From Desulfobacteraceae bacterium (GTDB taxonomy: Bacteria; Desulfobacterota; Desulfobacteria; Desulfobacterales; Desulfobacteraceae): a stretch of DNA of 15,323 bases. The position numbers and the translations under genes were made by a program. The notes below the pieces were generated by a model. It did not search any database. It was not told where the DNA came from and worked only from the letters and a program-made list of their open reading frames with translations. The stretch lies in assembly GCA_022712835.1 (NCBI GenBank), contig JAFLJU010000620.1:1-15323 (forward strand), written 5' to 3'. This document shows, piece by piece, positions 1 through 8,272 of this stretch; the stretch's first letter is position 1; each line of letters begins with the position of its first letter.

Positions 1-316
1 TATGGACGCAAGTCACCTGATATCCGGTGCGGTTGAAGAACAAACCGGTGTAACCGCCGGGATTGCAACAAATGCCCAGGCAACCGCCCATGAAATCAAA
101 CAGGTTTCCCAACGGATTTCAAGGGTAAAACAAGCGGCCCAAACCACCCGCCAGTTTGCCCAGACTGTTCAATCACACTCTGAAGAGATCGCAGGGGAGC
201 TGTCATTGCTTTTGACCGAGACCCGGACAAAATTGTCAACCATCGGCCTGATAGAAGCCTTGGAAGAAAATACAGAACCCCAAAGCCAACTCCTTATGGT
301 CTCAGGGTTGTCTTAG
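1..316 (+). CDS. Methyl-accepting chemotaxis protein, C-terminal fragment (5' end outside window)
   Basis: This is the last ~104 residues of a chemoreceptor. The stretch beginning ISGAVEEQTGVTAGIA and continuing with alternating Ala/Gln/Glu/Ile residues is the descending helix of the MCP signalling coiled coil. The EEQ segment resembles the glutamate/glutamine pairs used for adaptation by methylation. It ends in a polar tail with stop TAG at 314-316 and shows no NWETF-type CheR tether. The frame is open to the window edge. The ATG at 2 is almost certainly internal, because no receptor domain, membrane segment or HAMP domain could fit. It acts at the inner membrane as a partner of CheA/CheW. 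Ligand and topology cannot be judged here. The next gene on the same strand is a phosphate-type binding protein, but 226 bp and a promoter separate them. Confidence 0.85.
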   Translation, partial: MDASHLISGAVEEQTGVTAGIATNAQATAHEIKQVSQRISRVKQAAQTTRQFAQTVQSHSEEIAGELSLLLTETRTKLSTIGLIEALEENTEPQSQLLMVSGLS

Positions 317-440
317 ATTGTCAATCGATGGTGGAAAAGGAAGGATATAATAGAGAATTTTCTCAACAAACTCACTGGGGTCTGAAATTTGATGAACCGG
401 GTACATAGTGTCTCCTGGTCAGGTCATTGATGGATTATTA

Positions 441-469
441 AGAGGATATCTGGAAAAAACCAGCCCTCT
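441..469 (+). other. Short interrupted hairpin in the intergenic region before the PstS-like gene
   Basis: AGAGG (441-445) pairs with CCTCT (465-469) and CTGG (450-453) pairs with CCAG (460-463), around an A-rich loop. There is no T-run after it on the plus strand, so it is not a classical intrinsic terminator. It may end or stabilise the chemoreceptor message. It lies just upstream of the proposed promoter at 482-510. Function unknown. Confidence 0.3.
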
Positions 470-481
470 CCTAATGGAAAA

Positions 482-510
482 CTAACAAAAATGGTTTATC
501 TTCATATAAT
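482..510 (+). promoter_or_regulatory. Candidate sigma70-type promoter for the PstS-like gene
   Basis: A perfect -10 hexamer TATAAT lies at 505-510. With 17-bp spacing there is a -35-like CTAACA (482-487, 4 of 6 matches to TTGACA). Transcription would start near 517, leaving a leader of about 26 nt before the ATG at 543. I do not see a clear pair of PhoB direct repeats over the -35 region. Confidence 0.5.
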
Positions 511-542
511 ATAAGAAAAAGAATTTTTTACCAGGAGACATT

Positions 543-1358
543 ATGAATAAAACCATTCTTTTTGCAGCCATCGGCCTGATGATTTCCTTGTTTTTGCTGT
601 TTTCCTCTTGCTCTGAAAACAGCAAAGATACCATTCACATCAGCGGTTCAACAACCATTGAACCATTTATGAAAAAAGTGGTGGATCGGTTTAGAGAGCA
701 ACGAGACTCGGAGATTACCATCACAGCCACAGGATCCCTAAGTGGGATAACCGCTCTTATTGCTGGGTCATGTGATATTGTCATGTCGTCATCGGATCTT
801 TTGCCAACCCAACAGCGTTCTGCAGAAAAAAATGGAATTGACATCAAATCCTTCCTGTTGGGGTATGATCTTATCGTTCCCATTGTAAATCCGGGGAACA
901 GGGTATCCAATATTTCCCTTGAGCAATTAAAGGATATTTATAGGGGGAAAATCCAAAACTGGTCGGAACTGGGGGGGGAAAATGCCTTGATAGAAGTTGT
1001 TCACCGAAACAACAACTCTGGGACAGCTGATATCTGGCAACGCATCATTGCGCCTGCGATCCATTCGGCAGGGGAATCACTGGTTTCCAACAGTTCTGTT
1101 CTGGCATACATTGCAGAAAATAAAAATGCCATCGGGTATATCAGTAACAGTTTTATAAATTCAGAAATAAAATCACTTAGGATTGAAGGCGTTGACATTG
1201 GAAACAAGGACAATTGGCAGAATAATTATCCTTTGAAGAGACCTCTTTTTCTATATGTGGATGAGAATAAAATAACAGAGAGCATCAAAACATTCATCAT
1301 TTTTAACCTTATGGACAAAGATGTCAAAAAAATATTTCGCGAGAACGGGTTTTTTTAA
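543..1358 (+). CDS. PstS-like phosphate-binding lipoprotein (PBP-like domain)
   Basis: This 271-residue substrate-binding protein belongs to the PstS/PBP-like family and probably binds phosphate or a related oxyanion at the outer face of the inner membrane. The N-terminus has a Lys at position 3, a hydrophobic stretch (5-20) and Cys23 in a lipobox-like LFSSC, so lipid anchoring is likely. SGSTTIEPF (near residue 34) and RNNNSGTAD (near 155) match the two phosphate-loop regions of PstS (SGxT and xGSGT in the classic family). The NNNSGT variant lacks the usual GSGT glycine. The ATG at 543 has AGGAG at 533-537, 5 nt upstream. No pstC, pstA, pstB or phoU follows, so it is an orphan; it could serve a distant transporter or act as a sensor. 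Its 3' end overlaps the convergent phosphodiesterase gene by 4 bp. The family is fairly certain, the ligand is not. Confidence 0.85.
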   Translation: MNKTILFAAIGLMISLFLLFSSCSENSKDTIHISGSTTIEPFMKKVVDRFREQRDSEITITATGSLSGITALIAGSCDIVMSSSDLLPTQQRSAEKNGIDIKSFLLGYDLIVPIVNPGNRVSNISLEQLKDIYRGKIQNWSELGGENALIEVVHRNNNSGTADIWQRIIAPAIHSAGESLVSNSSVLAYIAENKNAIGYISNSFINSEIKSLRIEGVDIGNKDNWQNNYPLKRPLFLYVDENKITESIKTFIIFNLMDKDVKKIFRENGFF

Positions 1359-2797
1359 ACCGGGCCTTCCCCCCGGATAAAATAGGGGATTGCGTTGACC
1401 TTGTGCAACTCAAGCATTTGACGATATGCCCCTGTGCCGCAATGATGAATCTGTTTTTCCACATTCACGGGCTCAGAAACCTGATTTTTGAAAACCTCGG
1501 AAATGATTCTCCCCTGGGGAAGGACAGCTGGTTTAATGCCAAATAAGTTGTAAATGGTCGGCGTAATGTCTATCACACCGGTCAGAGATTCGATTGGTGA
1601 ATGCTGTTTAAACGAGGTACCGCCGAATCCAAGGATGGTATGGATTTCTGAAGGATGAAGACCCCCATGAATACCGCACCCAATGGCGATGGGGGCAGCA
1701 CAGATACAGGTTCCCTGATATCCGTTATCGTCGGTTTCATTAAAATGGCGTAAAACAAAGCGAATATCCCCTGCCCGGTGGTGATCTCCCCCAATGAGCC
1801 TGCTGGAAAAGGTTCCCGGGATAATCCCGTTTATCCCGTCCCGGTCCTTGGTAAACAGCATTCCAATCTCCGGCATCTGCTGCAATGCCGCTGTGATCGC
1901 CGGCAGCAAGTTGGGGTTGTGGACATAGATATTCCCGCTGTATCCCCACAAAAGGGTGAAATCCGCCAAAGGGTCACAAAGGGTTTCTCCATGGGAAAAC
2001 CCACAATCTTCAAGTGCTTTAACCAGATCAAAATGTTTTTTTACGGTAATATGCCCATGGTCAGATGCAACGATTATTTGGACGTCCTTGTACCAGTATT
2101 CATCCAAAATTTCACCAAAACAGTCATCGGCTGTTTTTAAGGCCACAAGACTCGGCTTTGTGCCAATACCATGTTCATGGAAGCTATGGTCCGGCTCGCC
2201 ATACCAAATGACATTCACATCTGGCATTTCCTGGTGTCTGAAAATGTCATGGACAATTTCATTTATTTTTTTTAACCCGTTCACATCTGGCGCGTCCCAG
2301 GTTTGTCCATCCAAATTTGTCCGGTATTTTTCCCGCAGGGATTCCGGGTATGCATATTCAATTCCCCGAACAGAAAGGTTGATTCCTCCCAGGGATCCGG
2401 ATTTATGGGCCATCAGCCGGGTGCTTCCCGGAGAATTAGAACTGATCGATAAAAAAGAATATCCTTTTTTGATCATTGTTTCACTCAGGCTAGGCACCTT
2501 GAACAGATGGCCCCGGGTCTGTTTTTCCGCTGATTCTATCCTGTCAATACGGCTTCCCACAAAATAATCCTGTCGTGATACGGCGGTATCAAAATACGCA
2601 TTGGCAATCATTCCGTGCCGATCCGGAAGGAATCCTGTAAAAATACTCGGATGATTCACATAGGTTTCTGTGGGAAAAACCGCTCTGTTGTTCGTACAAC
2701 TTGCATTTTCATTTAAAAATGAAAACAGTCGGGGCATTGATTCAGGGGTCACACAATCGGGTCTTAACCCGTCAAACCCAAATAGTATAAGTTTCAT
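1355..2797 (-). CDS. Cytosolic alkaline-phosphatase-superfamily phosphodiesterase (type I phosphodiesterase/NPP-like)
   Basis: This 480-residue enzyme of the nucleotide pyrophosphatase/phosphodiesterase branch of the alkaline phosphatase superfamily is a two-metal phosphodiesterase or phosphatase. The expected active-site residues are visible: Asp9 in FGFDG, the nucleophile Thr45 in FPTETYVNH with Asn48, the GFLPDRHG turn (55-62), Asp203 and His207 in EPDHSFHEHG, Asp246-His247 in ASDHGH, and a late His in HGGLHP (377-382). There is no signal peptide or membrane segment, so it should act in the cytosol, unlike many secreted relatives. It is the last gene of the minus-strand array, starting 24 bp after the upstream permease gene, with a GAGGAAGAG stretch before the ATG. 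This placement suggests that it processes what the Opp-type importer brings in. Phosphonoacetate hydrolase is a distant relative and cannot be excluded. The family is secure; the substrate is unknown. Confidence 0.88.
   Translation of the reverse strand: MKLILFGFDGLRPDCVTPESMPRLFSFLNENASCTNNRAVFPTETYVNHPSIFTGFLPDRHGMIANAYFDTAVSRQDYFVGSRIDRIESAEKQTRGHLFKVPSLSETMIKKGYSFLSISSNSPGSTRLMAHKSGSLGGINLSVRGIEYAYPESLREKYRTNLDGQTWDAPDVNGLKKINEIVHDIFRHQEMPDVNVIWYGEPDHSFHEHGIGTKPSLVALKTADDCFGEILDEYWYKDVQIIVASDHGHITVKKHFDLVKALEDCGFSHGETLCDPLADFTLLWGYSGNIYVHNPNLLPAITAALQQMPEIGMLFTKDRDGINGIIPGTFSSRLIGGDHHRAGDIRFVLRHFNETDDNGYQGTCICAAPIAIGCGIHGGLHPSEIHTILGFGGTSFKQHSPIESLTGVIDITPTIYNLFGIKPAVLPQGRIISEVFKNQVSEPVNVEKQIHHCGTGAYRQMLELHKVNAIPYFIRGEGPV
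1360..1376 (-). terminator. Weak hairpin at the end of the minus-strand array
   Basis: CCGGG (1360-1364) pairs with CCCGG (1372-1376). On the minus strand it is followed by a short TTT and the phosphodiesterase stop codon. The stem is only 5 bp and the T-tract is short, so it may act only weakly. It lies inside the last codons of the gene, at the meeting point of two converging transcripts. Confidence 0.25.
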
Positions 2798-2821
2798 TTG
2801 ATTTTTTTCTCTTCCTCTTTT

Positions 2822-3643
2822 TTATTCTGTTCCCATCCGGTCACGGACCCAATCACCGATGATGGTCATGGCCAGGGTTGATAAAAAAATAATTAGGCCC
2901 GGTAGAACCGTGACCCACCAAGCGGTCAGCAGGTACACCTGACCTTCACCCAAAAGCCTTCCAAGGCTTACCATTGGCGGTTTAATACCAAGACCTATAA
3001 AACTCAAGGAGCTTTCTGCGATCATGGTTCCCGGAAAGTTGAGTGTCATGTTGACGATTAATACACTGGAAATATTGGGTAAAATATGGGCGAAAAAAAT
3101 TCTTCGCTGGGAACCACCAAGGGCATGCACCGCTCTGGCATAGCCGTGATTTACCGCTGATAGGGATAACCCACGGGTTAAGCGGGCATATTTTTCCCAA
3201 CCGGCAAATCCCAGCAAAATAACAATTACCCAAAAAGAGTTATCCATCACCGATAGCAGGGCAATGGCACATAATATAAATGGCATGGACGCTTGAATAT
3301 CGACCAATATCATGATGATTTCATCAATGACTCCCTGGAACCTTGCGGCAATAAACCCCAGGACAACCCCAATGGCAGCACCGATGAGTGTACCGGCCAG
3401 GGCAATAAAATAGCTGATCCGGATTCCCGCCATAATTCGGCTGACCATATCTCTGCCAAGATGGTCTGTGCCCAGGGGGTGCTGAAGATTTGTGCCGCCA
3501 AAAAACAGGGGAGGGATGAATCGGTTCATTAAATCTTGGTGATTATAGTCCCAGGGTGTCGGTAAAAAGGACACCAGGGTTAAAGCAAAGAGCACCCCAA
3601 CGGACAAAACAAAAAGAGGCGGATATTTTTTATAAAATATCAT
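2822..3643 (-). CDS. Opp/Dpp-type ABC importer permease, DppC-like
   Basis: This 273-residue inner-membrane permease is of the binding-protein-dependent family that serves peptide/nickel/opine importers. It has the DppC-type N-terminus: one hydrophobic segment (10-27), a periplasmic stretch ending in HPLGTDHLGRDMVSR, then a core of about five membrane helices. The EAA-type cytoplasmic loop that contacts the ATPase is visible as ALGGSQRRIFFAHILPN. The start ATG lies in a 4-bp ATGA overlap with the end of the DppB-like gene, and GGGAG sits 7 nt before it, so the two are probably translationally coupled. It pairs with the DppB-like permease and is energised by the fused double ATPase encoded upstream. 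The substrate class cannot be read from the permease. Confidence 0.92.
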   Translation of the reverse strand: MIFYKKYPPLFVLSVGVLFALTLVSFLPTPWDYNHQDLMNRFIPPLFFGGTNLQHPLGTDHLGRDMVSRIMAGIRISYFIALAGTLIGAAIGVVLGFIAARFQGVIDEIIMILVDIQASMPFILCAIALLSVMDNSFWVIVILLGFAGWEKYARLTRGLSLSAVNHGYARAVHALGGSQRRIFFAHILPNISSVLIVNMTLNFPGTMIAESSLSFIGLGIKPPMVSLGRLLGEGQVYLLTAWWVTVLPGLIIFLSTLAMTIIGDWVRDRMGTE

Positions 3644-4614
3644 GTTGTCACTCCCTTTCGGATCCGGGGATCTACAATACCATAGAGGAAATCGATGGCC
3701 AGGTTTGCCAAAACAATGGAAATACCAAACAATAGAATAAGTCCCTGGACCAACGGAAAATCCCGGGCTTTTACCGAGGCGATTAACAAAGATCCCAGGC
3801 CCGGCCAGGAAAAAATGGTTTCGGTTACAATGGCACCCGAAACCAGGGAGCCCACATAAAAACCGCCAATGGTCAACAGTGCATTGGCGGCATTGGGCAG
3901 GGCCTGAAAAAAAAGAATCCGGCTTTCCCGAACGCCCAGGGATCGAAATCCAGTGATGTAATGGTGCTCATAGATATCGATAAAGGCGGCCCTGCTGAAA
4001 CGGGTAAAGATAGCCAGATCTGCTGTGACAATAGCAATCAGCGGCATGATATAATGGCTTATGGTGCTGTTCCCGCTGGCTGGAAGCCACCCGAGGACGA
4101 TGGAGAAAAAAAATATCAAAAGAACCCCAAAGAAAAAATTGGGTAAACTAAACCCAAGGGTTGACCCGATCAGAATACCGGTATCCGCCAATTCTTTATA
4201 ATGAAGAGAAGCGATCATCCCCATCAGAACCCCGAGCACGATGGAGATAATGGCTGCCGGAATCATAAGGGACAGCGTTGCTGGCAATCGGTCCATTATG
4301 ATCTCAGATACCGGCCTGGTTTTGATCAGGGAATTGCCGAAATCCCCTTTTACCGCTTGGGAAAGATAGGAAGTAAACTGGACGAAAATCGGTTTATCCA
4401 ACCCCCATTTCCGGTTAAAATATTCCACGGCTTCCGGCCTTGCCTCATCACCAAGGTATATCTGGGCGGGATTCCCGGAAGAGCGGATCATCAAAAAACT
4501 GATAACCAGAATCAAAAAAGCCGTGATAAACGCCCGAATTAATTTTACAAAAAAATAGGATCGGGTATCCATGAAGGCAAATAATCGCTTAAACATGATT
4601 CCAGGCAATCTCAT
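3640..4614 (-). CDS. Opp/Dpp-type ABC importer permease, DppB-like
   Basis: This 324-residue inner-membrane permease is the partner of the following DppC-like protein. After a short cytosolic lead it has the family's first helix (around 28-45, FLILVISFLMIRSSGNP). A periplasmic domain with GLDKPIFVQF and YLSQAVKGDFGNSL, typical of DppB/OppB, follows, then a core of about five helices. The EAA-like loop is SLGVRESRILFFQALPNAA. The ATG at 4614 is preceded by GGAGG with 7-nt spacing, which supports this start over the later Met7. It lies 74 bp after the fused ATPase gene and overlaps the next permease by ATGA. The set of binding protein, fused ATPase and two permeases recalls glutathione (Gsi) and Yej importers. 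Confidence 0.92.
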   Translation of the reverse strand: MRLPGIMFKRLFAFMDTRSYFFVKLIRAFITAFLILVISFLMIRSSGNPAQIYLGDEARPEAVEYFNRKWGLDKPIFVQFTSYLSQAVKGDFGNSLIKTRPVSEIIMDRLPATLSLMIPAAIISIVLGVLMGMIASLHYKELADTGILIGSTLGFSLPNFFFGVLLIFFFSIVLGWLPASGNSTISHYIMPLIAIVTADLAIFTRFSRAAFIDIYEHHYITGFRSLGVRESRILFFQALPNAANALLTIGGFYVGSLVSGAIVTETIFSWPGLGSLLIASVKARDFPLVQGLILLFGISIVLANLAIDFLYGIVDPRIRKGVTT

Positions 4615-4688
4615 TGTCAGTCCTCCAATGGATCCAAAGAGAGGATGACGGCATTTTAGAAAGACTTCTGGTTCCGGTAGGGCAGGGC

Positions 4689-6602
4689 CTAACCCACGTT
4701 AAATAACAGCTCATCTTGTGTTCCCCCGTTTGATCCCATGGGATTAACCGTCTTTATTTTCCGGTCGTATTTTATTTGGGGTATCGAGTCCATCAACAAT
4801 TGGGTGTAAGGATGGGTCGGTGCATGAAAAATGTCTTCCACCGGGCCCTGTTCAACTATTTGTCCGGCCAGCATCACCCCAATCCGGTCACACATATTAT
4901 TCATCACGCTCAAATCATGGCTGATGATCAAAACCGTCATGTTTTTTTCATGGGCTAGACGTTTTAATAAATTGAGGATTTGCGCCTGGACAGACACATC
5001 CATGGCTGAAACCGGTTCATCACAAATGAGAAATTCCGGGTTATTGATCAAGGCTCTTGCCAGAACCGCTCTCTGGCGCTGGCCACCTGAAAGGTTGTAT
5101 GGTTTCCGATGGATCAACGAATGATTTAACCCACACTGGGCAAGGGTCTCTTTTGCTTTTTTTATCTTTTCTGCTTTGCCGAGATTGCCATGAATTTCCA
5201 AGGGTTCCATTACCTGGGAAATAATCGGCATTCTCGGATCAAGCGCCCCCAGCGGATCCTGAAAAACATATTGTACCTTAGCTGCATATGTTTTGAAATT
5301 CCATTCCTTTGAAAACAGGGGCTGATTATTAAAATGAATGGACCCTGAAAAGGGGGGGGATAATCCCATAACGGACTTGGCCAAAGTGGATTTTCCGGAA
5401 CCGGATTCACCCACAATACCAAAAATCTCTCCTTTTTTAATGGAAAAGGAAACATTGTTCACAGCAGAGAAAAATTGTTTTTCTCCGGATTCATGGTCCA
5501 GCTTAAACCGACAGGTCAAGTTTTTTACGCAAAGAACCGCCGGAGTATTTTTCTCTCCTCCACCGATTGTTCTTTGCTTTGAAAGTTTTTTCATCTCCGG
5601 GAGGGGAAAAAGGCAGCGGGTAAAATGTGCCACCCCTTTTCTCAGCAAGGGGGTGGTGGACCGGCATTTCTCCCTGACATGGCAACATCTCGGGGCAAAA
5701 GCACACCCAGAAATCTCCATGTTTGCAGCCAGGCTTTCTCCCTGTATGGTTTTCAATGGAAATTTGGCTTGTCCGATTACCGGAATGGATGCCAGCAGTG
5801 CACGGGTATAGGGATGTTCCGGACAAGACAGGGTCTGCCCGGTTTCTCCCAGTTCAACAATCCTGCCGTGATACATGACTGCGATACGGTCACAGATTTC
5901 AGCAACCACCCCAAGATCATGGGTGACCAGGATGACCGCCATTTTATTTTTTTTGCTCAAGGTTTTCAGGTCATTTAAAATTTTGGCCTGTACGGTCACA
6001 TCCAGAGCAGTTGTCGGTTCGTCTGCGATCAGAATATCGGGTTTCCCCCACATGGCCATGGCAATCTGCACCCTCTGTGCCATGCCCCCGGAAAATTGAA
6101 ACGGATAATCCTTCAACCGTTTTTTCGGTGAATGGATCTGCATTGCGGCAAGCTGCTGTTCTGCATTTTGTTTTAAATTATGTTGATTGCCTCCTTTTCC
6201 AATCACTTCTTTCAGATGGCTGTAGATTGTTTTAATGGGGTTCAGGCAACTTTGAGGATCCTGAAAAATCATTGAAATCGCATCTCCCCGGAAGGGACGG
6301 ATTTGCCTGGGGCTTAATTTGAGTAAGTCGACACCTTGGAAAAGGGCTGACCCTTTTATCCTTGAGCTTTTGGGCAATAATTGGGTGATGGCTTTACAGG
6401 AAACGCTTTTCCCAGATCCGGTTTCTCCCACGATTCCCAGGATTTCACCCGGATACAAGTCCAGACTGAGCCCCCTCACGGCACGGATAGGGCCGTCCAT
6501 CGTTTCAAAACTGACCTCAAGATTTTTAATGGAAAGAAGCGGCGTCCTGCCGCCGGAGGACGGATCCTCCGGACGACAGGGCTTCATCGGGATCAGTGTC
6601 AT
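4689..6602 (-). CDS. Fused double ABC ATPase (DppD-DppF type, GsiA/YejF-like)
   Basis: This 637-residue cytosolic protein contains two complete ATP-binding cassettes in one chain, so it can form the nucleotide-binding pair of the importer alone. The first cassette has Walker A GETGSGKS at 59-66, an FSGGMAQR signature and Walker B ILIADEPTTALD. After it comes an oligopeptide-transporter C-terminal segment with CAFAPRCCHVREKC, a cysteine pattern usual at this site. The second cassette has Walker A GESGSGKS near residue 396, signature LSGGQRQR, Walker B FLICDEPVSAMD, and ends with HPYTQLLMDSIP. All catalytic motifs look intact in both halves. The start is coupled to the binding-protein gene by an ATGA overlap at 6599-6602; Met6 is an alternative. 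GsiA and YejF have the same fused design. The family call is firm, the substrate unknown. Confidence 0.93.
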   Translation of the reverse strand: MTLIPMKPCRPEDPSSGGRTPLLSIKNLEVSFETMDGPIRAVRGLSLDLYPGEILGIVGETGSGKSVSCKAITQLLPKSSRIKGSALFQGVDLLKLSPRQIRPFRGDAISMIFQDPQSCLNPIKTIYSHLKEVIGKGGNQHNLKQNAEQQLAAMQIHSPKKRLKDYPFQFSGGMAQRVQIAMAMWGKPDILIADEPTTALDVTVQAKILNDLKTLSKKNKMAVILVTHDLGVVAEICDRIAVMYHGRIVELGETGQTLSCPEHPYTRALLASIPVIGQAKFPLKTIQGESLAANMEISGCAFAPRCCHVREKCRSTTPLLRKGVAHFTRCLFPLPEMKKLSKQRTIGGGEKNTPAVLCVKNLTCRFKLDHESGEKQFFSAVNNVSFSIKKGEIFGIVGESGSGKSTLAKSVMGLSPPFSGSIHFNNQPLFSKEWNFKTYAAKVQYVFQDPLGALDPRMPIISQVMEPLEIHGNLGKAEKIKKAKETLAQCGLNHSLIHRKPYNLSGGQRQRAVLARALINNPEFLICDEPVSAMDVSVQAQILNLLKRLAHEKNMTVLIISHDLSVMNNMCDRIGVMLAGQIVEQGPVEDIFHAPTHPYTQLLMDSIPQIKYDRKIKTVNPMGSNGGTQDELLFNVG

Positions 6603-8143
6603 TCTTTCAACCCATTGGTTGTGAAATCCATTCCTTCAATGGGCAGGGCCTTCCAATTAATGTCATCTCTTACCCCATAAATCATGGGTAAATTGTAAAG
6701 ATACATCCCTTTGGGGTCCTGGGCAAAAATATATAGCATCTCTCTAAATGTATCTCGCCGGGTGTTTAAATCATGGCTGGTTGTCAATGTTTTACCCAGC
6801 TGATTAAAGGCCGGTGAATTTTTCCAAAATTTCCCCTGAGCCTTACCGCTGTTTGTTCCAAACCTTCTCGAAAACTGTCCGACAGGGTCCGGGTAGTAGG
6901 CCGTAAAAGAAGCGTTTATAATGTTACGTGTTTCATTGTCCTGGTTAATCTGACTCCAGTTTTCTTTTATGCTCAGGTCAACATTCAACCCAATTGCCTG
7001 CCACATCTGGGTAACGGCTTCGGCAACGGTTTGTTCTAGGGTATAATAGCCGGGCAGACTGCGGTATTCAATTCTTTCTCCCTTGTACCCGGCTTCTTTC
7101 AGCAGCGCTTTTGCCTTTTCGGGGTTGTATTCCACACCGGGATAATTTTCAAGGTACATTTCCCCGAATAATTTCATCTGCCAGTTGTTGGGAATGGATG
7201 TCAGATCTGAAAAAAGGGTTTTAACCAGCAGTTTCCGATCAATGGCAAGGGTTAAGGCCTCACGCACTTTGGGGTCCTTCATGGGCGTGTCATTGGTCTC
7301 ATCAAAAAACATTCCGTAGATATTCCGGATGGCACCCCCAAGAATCTTTATACCTTCCATTTTATCAATGGACATGGCTTGATCCGGCGGTACTTCTGTA
7401 ATGATGTCAAATTCACCCGTCCTTAGCCCCGCAATTCTGGTGGATAGTTCAGGAACATATTTGAATTCAACTTTTTTAGAACTTGCCTTGGCCTTTCCCC
7501 AATAGTCTTCGAAGCGCTCCAGAACCACCTTTTCAGAATCGACATATTCGACTATTTTATACGGCCCCGTGCCCACCGGCATTCGTCCGAAAGCTTCCCA
7601 GCTACCCGCTGCTTCATACCCCTTTTTACTGATAATCTGGGTGGGGAAATTGGCAAACCGGGTGATGAACAATGCATCTTTTTCATGGGCTCTAATTTTA
7701 ACGGTGTAAGGATTCAGGGCAATGACAGATTTAATATTGTACAAAAAATCCATGGTGGTCTTCCGGGCCGGGGCGTCCTTTCCAAGCAACCGTTCCTGTC
7801 CGAATGTAAACACAACATCCTCTGCCGTCATGATCTCTCCATTATGAAACTTAACGCCCCTGCGTAAATGAAAAATCAGGGTGGTATCATCGACCATTTC
7901 CCAGGATTCCGCCAGGCCCGGTTTTAATTTATAGTGATCATAGTAGTCTGTTGTGATGAGTGTTTCTTCAACACTAAAGTCGATTCTTAACGCCACATTC
8001 GAATTTTCCGCCATTGCGGAAATCGCTGCCATCGGCAGATCTTGAACCGCCACAACCAGGTGCTCTTTTGCTGGGGCTGCAAAAGCCGTACAGATCGTCA
8101 GGCCCCATAAGATTAAGGTCATACCCAATTTTTTCATCATCAT
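6599..8143 (-). CDS. Periplasmic substrate-binding protein, family 5 (Opp/Dpp-like)
   Basis: This 514-residue solute receptor belongs to the SBP_bac_5 family. A cleavable signal peptide is clear: MMMKK, a hydrophobic core, and cleavage after TAFA near residue 22. Family signatures follow: GLAESWEMVDDTTLIFHLRR, GVKFHNGEIMTAEDVVFTF, MPVGTGPYKIVEY and REALTLAIDRKLLV. The length is normal for the family. The ATG at 8143 has AGAGG (8149-8153) 5 nt upstream. It is the first gene of the second importer set and follows a 165-bp gap, so it may have its own promoter. Although often annotated as peptide- or nickel-binding, the family also includes AccA of Agrobacterium, which takes up the phosphodiester opine agrocinopine. 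The cytosolic phosphodiesterase three genes downstream makes a phosphorylated ligand plausible here, but this is inference. Confidence 0.9.
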   Translation of the reverse strand: MMMKKLGMTLILWGLTICTAFAAPAKEHLVVAVQDLPMAAISAMAENSNVALRIDFSVEETLITTDYYDHYKLKPGLAESWEMVDDTTLIFHLRRGVKFHNGEIMTAEDVVFTFGQERLLGKDAPARKTTMDFLYNIKSVIALNPYTVKIRAHEKDALFITRFANFPTQIISKKGYEAAGSWEAFGRMPVGTGPYKIVEYVDSEKVVLERFEDYWGKAKASSKKVEFKYVPELSTRIAGLRTGEFDIITEVPPDQAMSIDKMEGIKILGGAIRNIYGMFFDETNDTPMKDPKVREALTLAIDRKLLVKTLFSDLTSIPNNWQMKLFGEMYLENYPGVEYNPEKAKALLKEAGYKGERIEYRSLPGYYTLEQTVAEAVTQMWQAIGLNVDLSIKENWSQINQDNETRNIINASFTAYYPDPVGQFSRRFGTNSGKAQGKFWKNSPAFNQLGKTLTTSHDLNTRRDTFREMLYIFAQDPKGMYLYNLPMIYGVRDDINWKALPIEGMDFTTNGLKE

Positions 8144-8245
8144 TCTTTCCTCTAATATTGTTAGTGAATGTCATTTGGTACGAGGGCTACAATAGATTTG
8201 TTTTATTCCAAAATGATGAGAGGATTATTTCGATTTGAAGTGTCA

Positions 8246-8272
8246 GGCCATAACGGGTGTTGGAGTATGGCC
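8246..8272. repeat. Intergenic hairpin/dyad between the two transporter modules
   Basis: GGCCATA (8246-8252) and TATGGCC (8266-8272) form a perfect 7-bp stem around a 13-nt loop. It lies in the 165-bp gap between the fused hydrolase gene and the binding-protein gene. There is no adjacent T-run on either strand. It could be a processing or attenuation hairpin, or an operator half-site pair. I see no convincing -10/-35 pair in the gap. Confidence 0.35.

Noticed and set aside
302..406. 34-codon minus-strand reading frame starting at 406 with a well-spaced AGGAG upstream
   Set aside because: Its SD and ATG are simply the inverted copy of the PstS-like gene's start; the frame runs into the chemoreceptor gene's 3' end antisense, and the peptide resembles nothing I know. 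Kept only as part of the inverted-repeat finding.
1956..2567. 203-codon plus-strand open frame opposite the phosphodiesterase gene
   Set aside because: The opposite strand encodes an intact enzyme with all active-site residues; the translated antisense has no recognisable domain and low-complexity Ser/Trp/Cys-rich composition.
6599..8143. Labelling the second importer a dipeptide or nickel transporter
   Set aside because: The family-5 fold does not fix the ligand, and the neighbouring phosphodiesterase points to a different cargo; left as substrate unknown.
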